The position numbers were made by a program, and so were the translations under genes. 6,780 nucleotides of DNA from Planctomycetaceae bacterium. GTDB lineage: Bacteria > Planctomycetota > Planctomycetia > Pirellulales > Thermoguttaceae. This document shows, one piece after another, positions 6,052 to 6,780 of the stretch. Positions within the stretch are counted from its first letter, which is position 1, and every line of letters starts with the position of its first letter. Under the pieces are notes generated by a model that saw only the letters and a program-made list of their open reading frames with translations, was not told where the DNA came from and did no database searches. The stretch lies in assembly GCA_031274385.1 (NCBI GenBank), contig JAISQH010000011.1:1-6780 (forward strand), read 5' to 3'.

Positions 6052-6279
6052 TTACTTTAAAGCAGTTACAAATTCGTCTAACGTTTGGCAGGTTGCAGCT
6101 TCGACATTTAAGGATTCCAAAGCAATTGGATCATTCATTTGGGAAATCGCCTTTTCAATTTTTTTGGGAACCTTTGTGAACCTTTTCCGCAAAACATTCA
6201 GGACAGCATTGCGTCCGAATTTCATTTCGCCTTCGGCTCTACCTTCGGCAATAAGTTCTTGCATTGTTGAAGTAGCCAT
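6052..6279 (-). CDS. Stand-alone duplicate of an Rpn-like C-terminal domain (candidate RpnS-type antitoxin)
   Basis: This 75-residue protein corresponds to the C-terminal domain of the Rpn-like gene immediately upstream: 51 of 75 residues are identical with no gaps. It begins MATSTMQELIAEGR, a charged helix, then a helical domain with LRKRFTKVPKKIE and DPIALESL, ending LDEFVTALK. It has no nuclease motif, so it cannot itself cut DNA. AAGGAGG lies 8 nt before the ATG. The frame stays open upstream of this ATG to the TGA of the upstream copy, encoding a relic (NLNSKELVIKAFSKIL...) of the longer protein, so the gene arose by tandem duplication. In Rpn families the C-terminal domain is also made alone from an internal start and inhibits the full-length toxic nuclease. 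By analogy this copy may be a free antitoxin or a decoy; it could also be a decaying fragment, although the good ribosome binding site and kept frame argue against simple decay. Confidence 0.6.
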   Translation of the reverse strand: MATSTMQELIAEGRAEGEMKFGRNAVLNVLRKRFTKVPKKIEKAISQMNDPIALESLNVEAATCQTLDEFVTALK

Positions 6280-6294
6280 TTTTTCTGCCTCCTT
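6277..6294 (-). promoter_or_regulatory. Shine-Dalgarno and start codon of the small Rpn-like gene
   Basis: AAGGAGG (6294-6288) is followed after 8 nt (CAGAAAAA) by ATG (6279-6277), a near-ideal initiation region in a window where most genes, including recA and iorA, have no visible Shine-Dalgarno sequence. The same bases code in frame for KEAEKM in the ancestral longer reading frame. Confidence 0.65.
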
Positions 6295-6348
6295 TTCGTC
6301 AAGAATTTTTGAAAATGCTTTAATAACGAGTTCTTTACTATTTAAATT

Positions 6349-6576
6349 TCACTTTAAAGCACCAGCAAATTCGTCCAGAGATTGGCAGGAAATAACATCG
6401 CCTATCAACGATTCTAAGGCAATTGGGTCAGACATTTGACGAATCGCCATCTCTATGTGTTTGGGAATCTTTGTAAATTTTTTCCGCAAAGCCGCCAAGA
6501 CCATATTTTGCCCAGATTCGGCTCTACCTTCGACTCTACCTTCGGCAATAAGTTCTTGCATTGTTGAAGTAGCCAT
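6349..6576 (-). CDS. Candidate nested gene: intragenic C-terminal product of the Rpn-like gene
   Basis: Inside the longer Rpn-like gene, AAGGAGG (6591-6585) lies 8 nt before an in-frame ATG (6576-6574), predicting a 75-residue product identical to the last 75 residues of the full protein. Rpn genes in enterobacteria are known to make such a short form from an internal start, and it blocks the toxicity of the long form. That the same signal was kept in the duplicated copy, where the small protein is the only product, supports real internal initiation here. The signal also encodes Lys/Glu-rich linker residues, so a purine-rich stretch by chance is possible. Confidence 0.45.
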   Translation of the reverse strand: MATSTMQELIAEGRVEGRAESGQNMVLAALRKKFTKIPKHIEMAIRQMSDPIALESLIGDVISCQSLDEFAGALK

Positions 6577-6780
6577 TTTTTCTGCCTCCTTTTCGTCAAG
6601 AATTTTTGAAAATGCTTTGATAACGAGTTCTTTACCAATCTTGCTGACCGCCAACGCATAACGGACAAGCGAATGGAGCCAACTTTTTGCTCGCGGATCG
6701 TGTTTGATCGCAGTAAAATGATCCGCAACGTGTTCGAACCCGGCAATCAATTGATCATGCGAAGCCAATTGTAGCGTTTC
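6349..6780 (-). CDS. Rpn family recombination-promoting nuclease / putative transposase, C-terminal part
   Basis: The reading frame is open from the right edge to TGA at 6351-6349, so 143 residues of a longer protein are visible and its start is outside the window. The visible part runs from ETLQLASHDQLIAGFEH through a helical region to KELVIKAFSKILDEKEAEK, a charged coiled-coil-like stretch ELIAEGRVEGRAE, and a compact C-terminal helical domain ending LDEFAGALK. The EGRxEGR linker followed by LRKKFTKIPKHIE and DPIALESL is the layout I know from Rpn / PD-(D/E)XK transposase proteins (Transposase_31, PDDEXK_2, DUF4351-type ends). The nuclease residues would be upstream, so catalytic competence cannot be judged. 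Such proteins are DNA endonucleases, some acting in recombination or phage defence. A second, separate copy of its C-terminal domain follows directly. A TTG at 6768 could be a start but has no ribosome binding site and the frame continues past it. Confidence 0.7.
   Translation of the reverse strand, partial: ETLQLASHDQLIAGFEHVADHFTAIKHDPRAKSWLHSLVRYALAVSKIGKELVIKAFSKILDEKEAEKMATSTMQELIAEGRVEGRAESGQNMVLAALRKKFTKIPKHIEMAIRQMSDPIALESLIGDVISCQSLDEFAGALK
6574..6591 (-). promoter_or_regulatory. Internal Shine-Dalgarno and ATG within the Rpn-like gene
   Basis: AAGGAGG-N8-ATG, base for base the same as the initiation region of the downstream copy (6277-6294). It sits at the junction between the linker helix and the C-terminal domain, the position expected for an Rpn short-form start. 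Confidence 0.5.

Larger units (their letters stand above)
6052..6639. repeat. In-frame tandem duplication, 297-bp offset
   Basis: The block at 6052-6342 is repeated at 6349-6639 with a constant 297-bp (99-codon) offset and no gaps. The left copy encodes the small stand-alone protein, the right copy the C-terminal end of the longer Rpn-like protein. Identity is uneven: 6231-6338 differs from 6528-6635 at only 2 of 108 positions, while the part coding for the last ~60 residues has diverged clearly (37 of 61 residues identical after residue 14). The nearly identical core spans the Shine-Dalgarno sequence and the start codon. The mosaic pattern suggests gene conversion or selection on the core. 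Confidence 0.9.

Noticed and set aside
1..6780. CRISPR arrays, tRNA or rRNA genes, complete insertion sequences
   Set aside because: No regularly spaced repeats of CRISPR size, no cloverleaf or rRNA segments, and no transposase with flanking inverted repeats were seen.

Overview
The window suggests a member of the Planctomycetota, probably a low-to-moderate GC, anaerobic lineage. The main evidence is a DUF1559 pseudopilin with the DGTSNT and H-X9-DG signatures, which is an expanded family in planctomycetes and related phyla. A secreted esterase-type alpha/beta hydrolase of the kind common in polysaccharide degraders, and an RecA with a GGRALKFY segment after loop L2, agree with this. An indolepyruvate:ferredoxin oxidoreductase subunit points to anaerobic amino-acid metabolism. 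The lineage call is inference; no rRNA or tRNA gene is present.

All intact genes lie on the minus strand, so transcription runs from right to left. At the right edge is the C-terminal part of an Rpn-like (recombination-promoting nuclease / PD-(D/E)XK transposase) protein whose 5' end is outside the window. Directly after its stop, in the same frame, comes a second copy of its last ~97 codons, with a strict 297-bp offset. Both copies carry a strong Shine-Dalgarno sequence 8 nt before an ATG that would yield a 75-residue protein. This matches the arrangement known for Rpn toxins, whose C-terminal domain is also made alone as an intragenic antitoxin. Here a stand-alone duplicate of that small protein appears to have been added. 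It is the most interesting signal in the window.

Next to the left is recA (canonical), preceded by two 10-bp direct repeats. A long imperfect inverted repeat built on ACCACGAAAAACACGAA separates recA from iorA. iorA is complete, with two [4Fe-4S] ferredoxin motifs, but no iorB lies next to it; it also carries a 7-bp x 3 minisatellite in frame in an interdomain linker. Then come the DUF1559 pseudopilin and the secreted hydrolase.

On the plus strand between the hydrolase and DUF1559 genes lies a 3' remnant of a retropepsin-like (clan AA) aspartyl protease gene. Two related 11-bp pyrimidine repeats (phased A-tracts on the minus strand) occur upstream of the two exported-protein genes. At the left edge is the possible start of one more minus-strand gene. 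The genes show no shared pathway: this is a patchwork of housekeeping genes (recA, iorA), exported proteins and accessory Rpn material, separated by repeat-rich AT-rich spacers.
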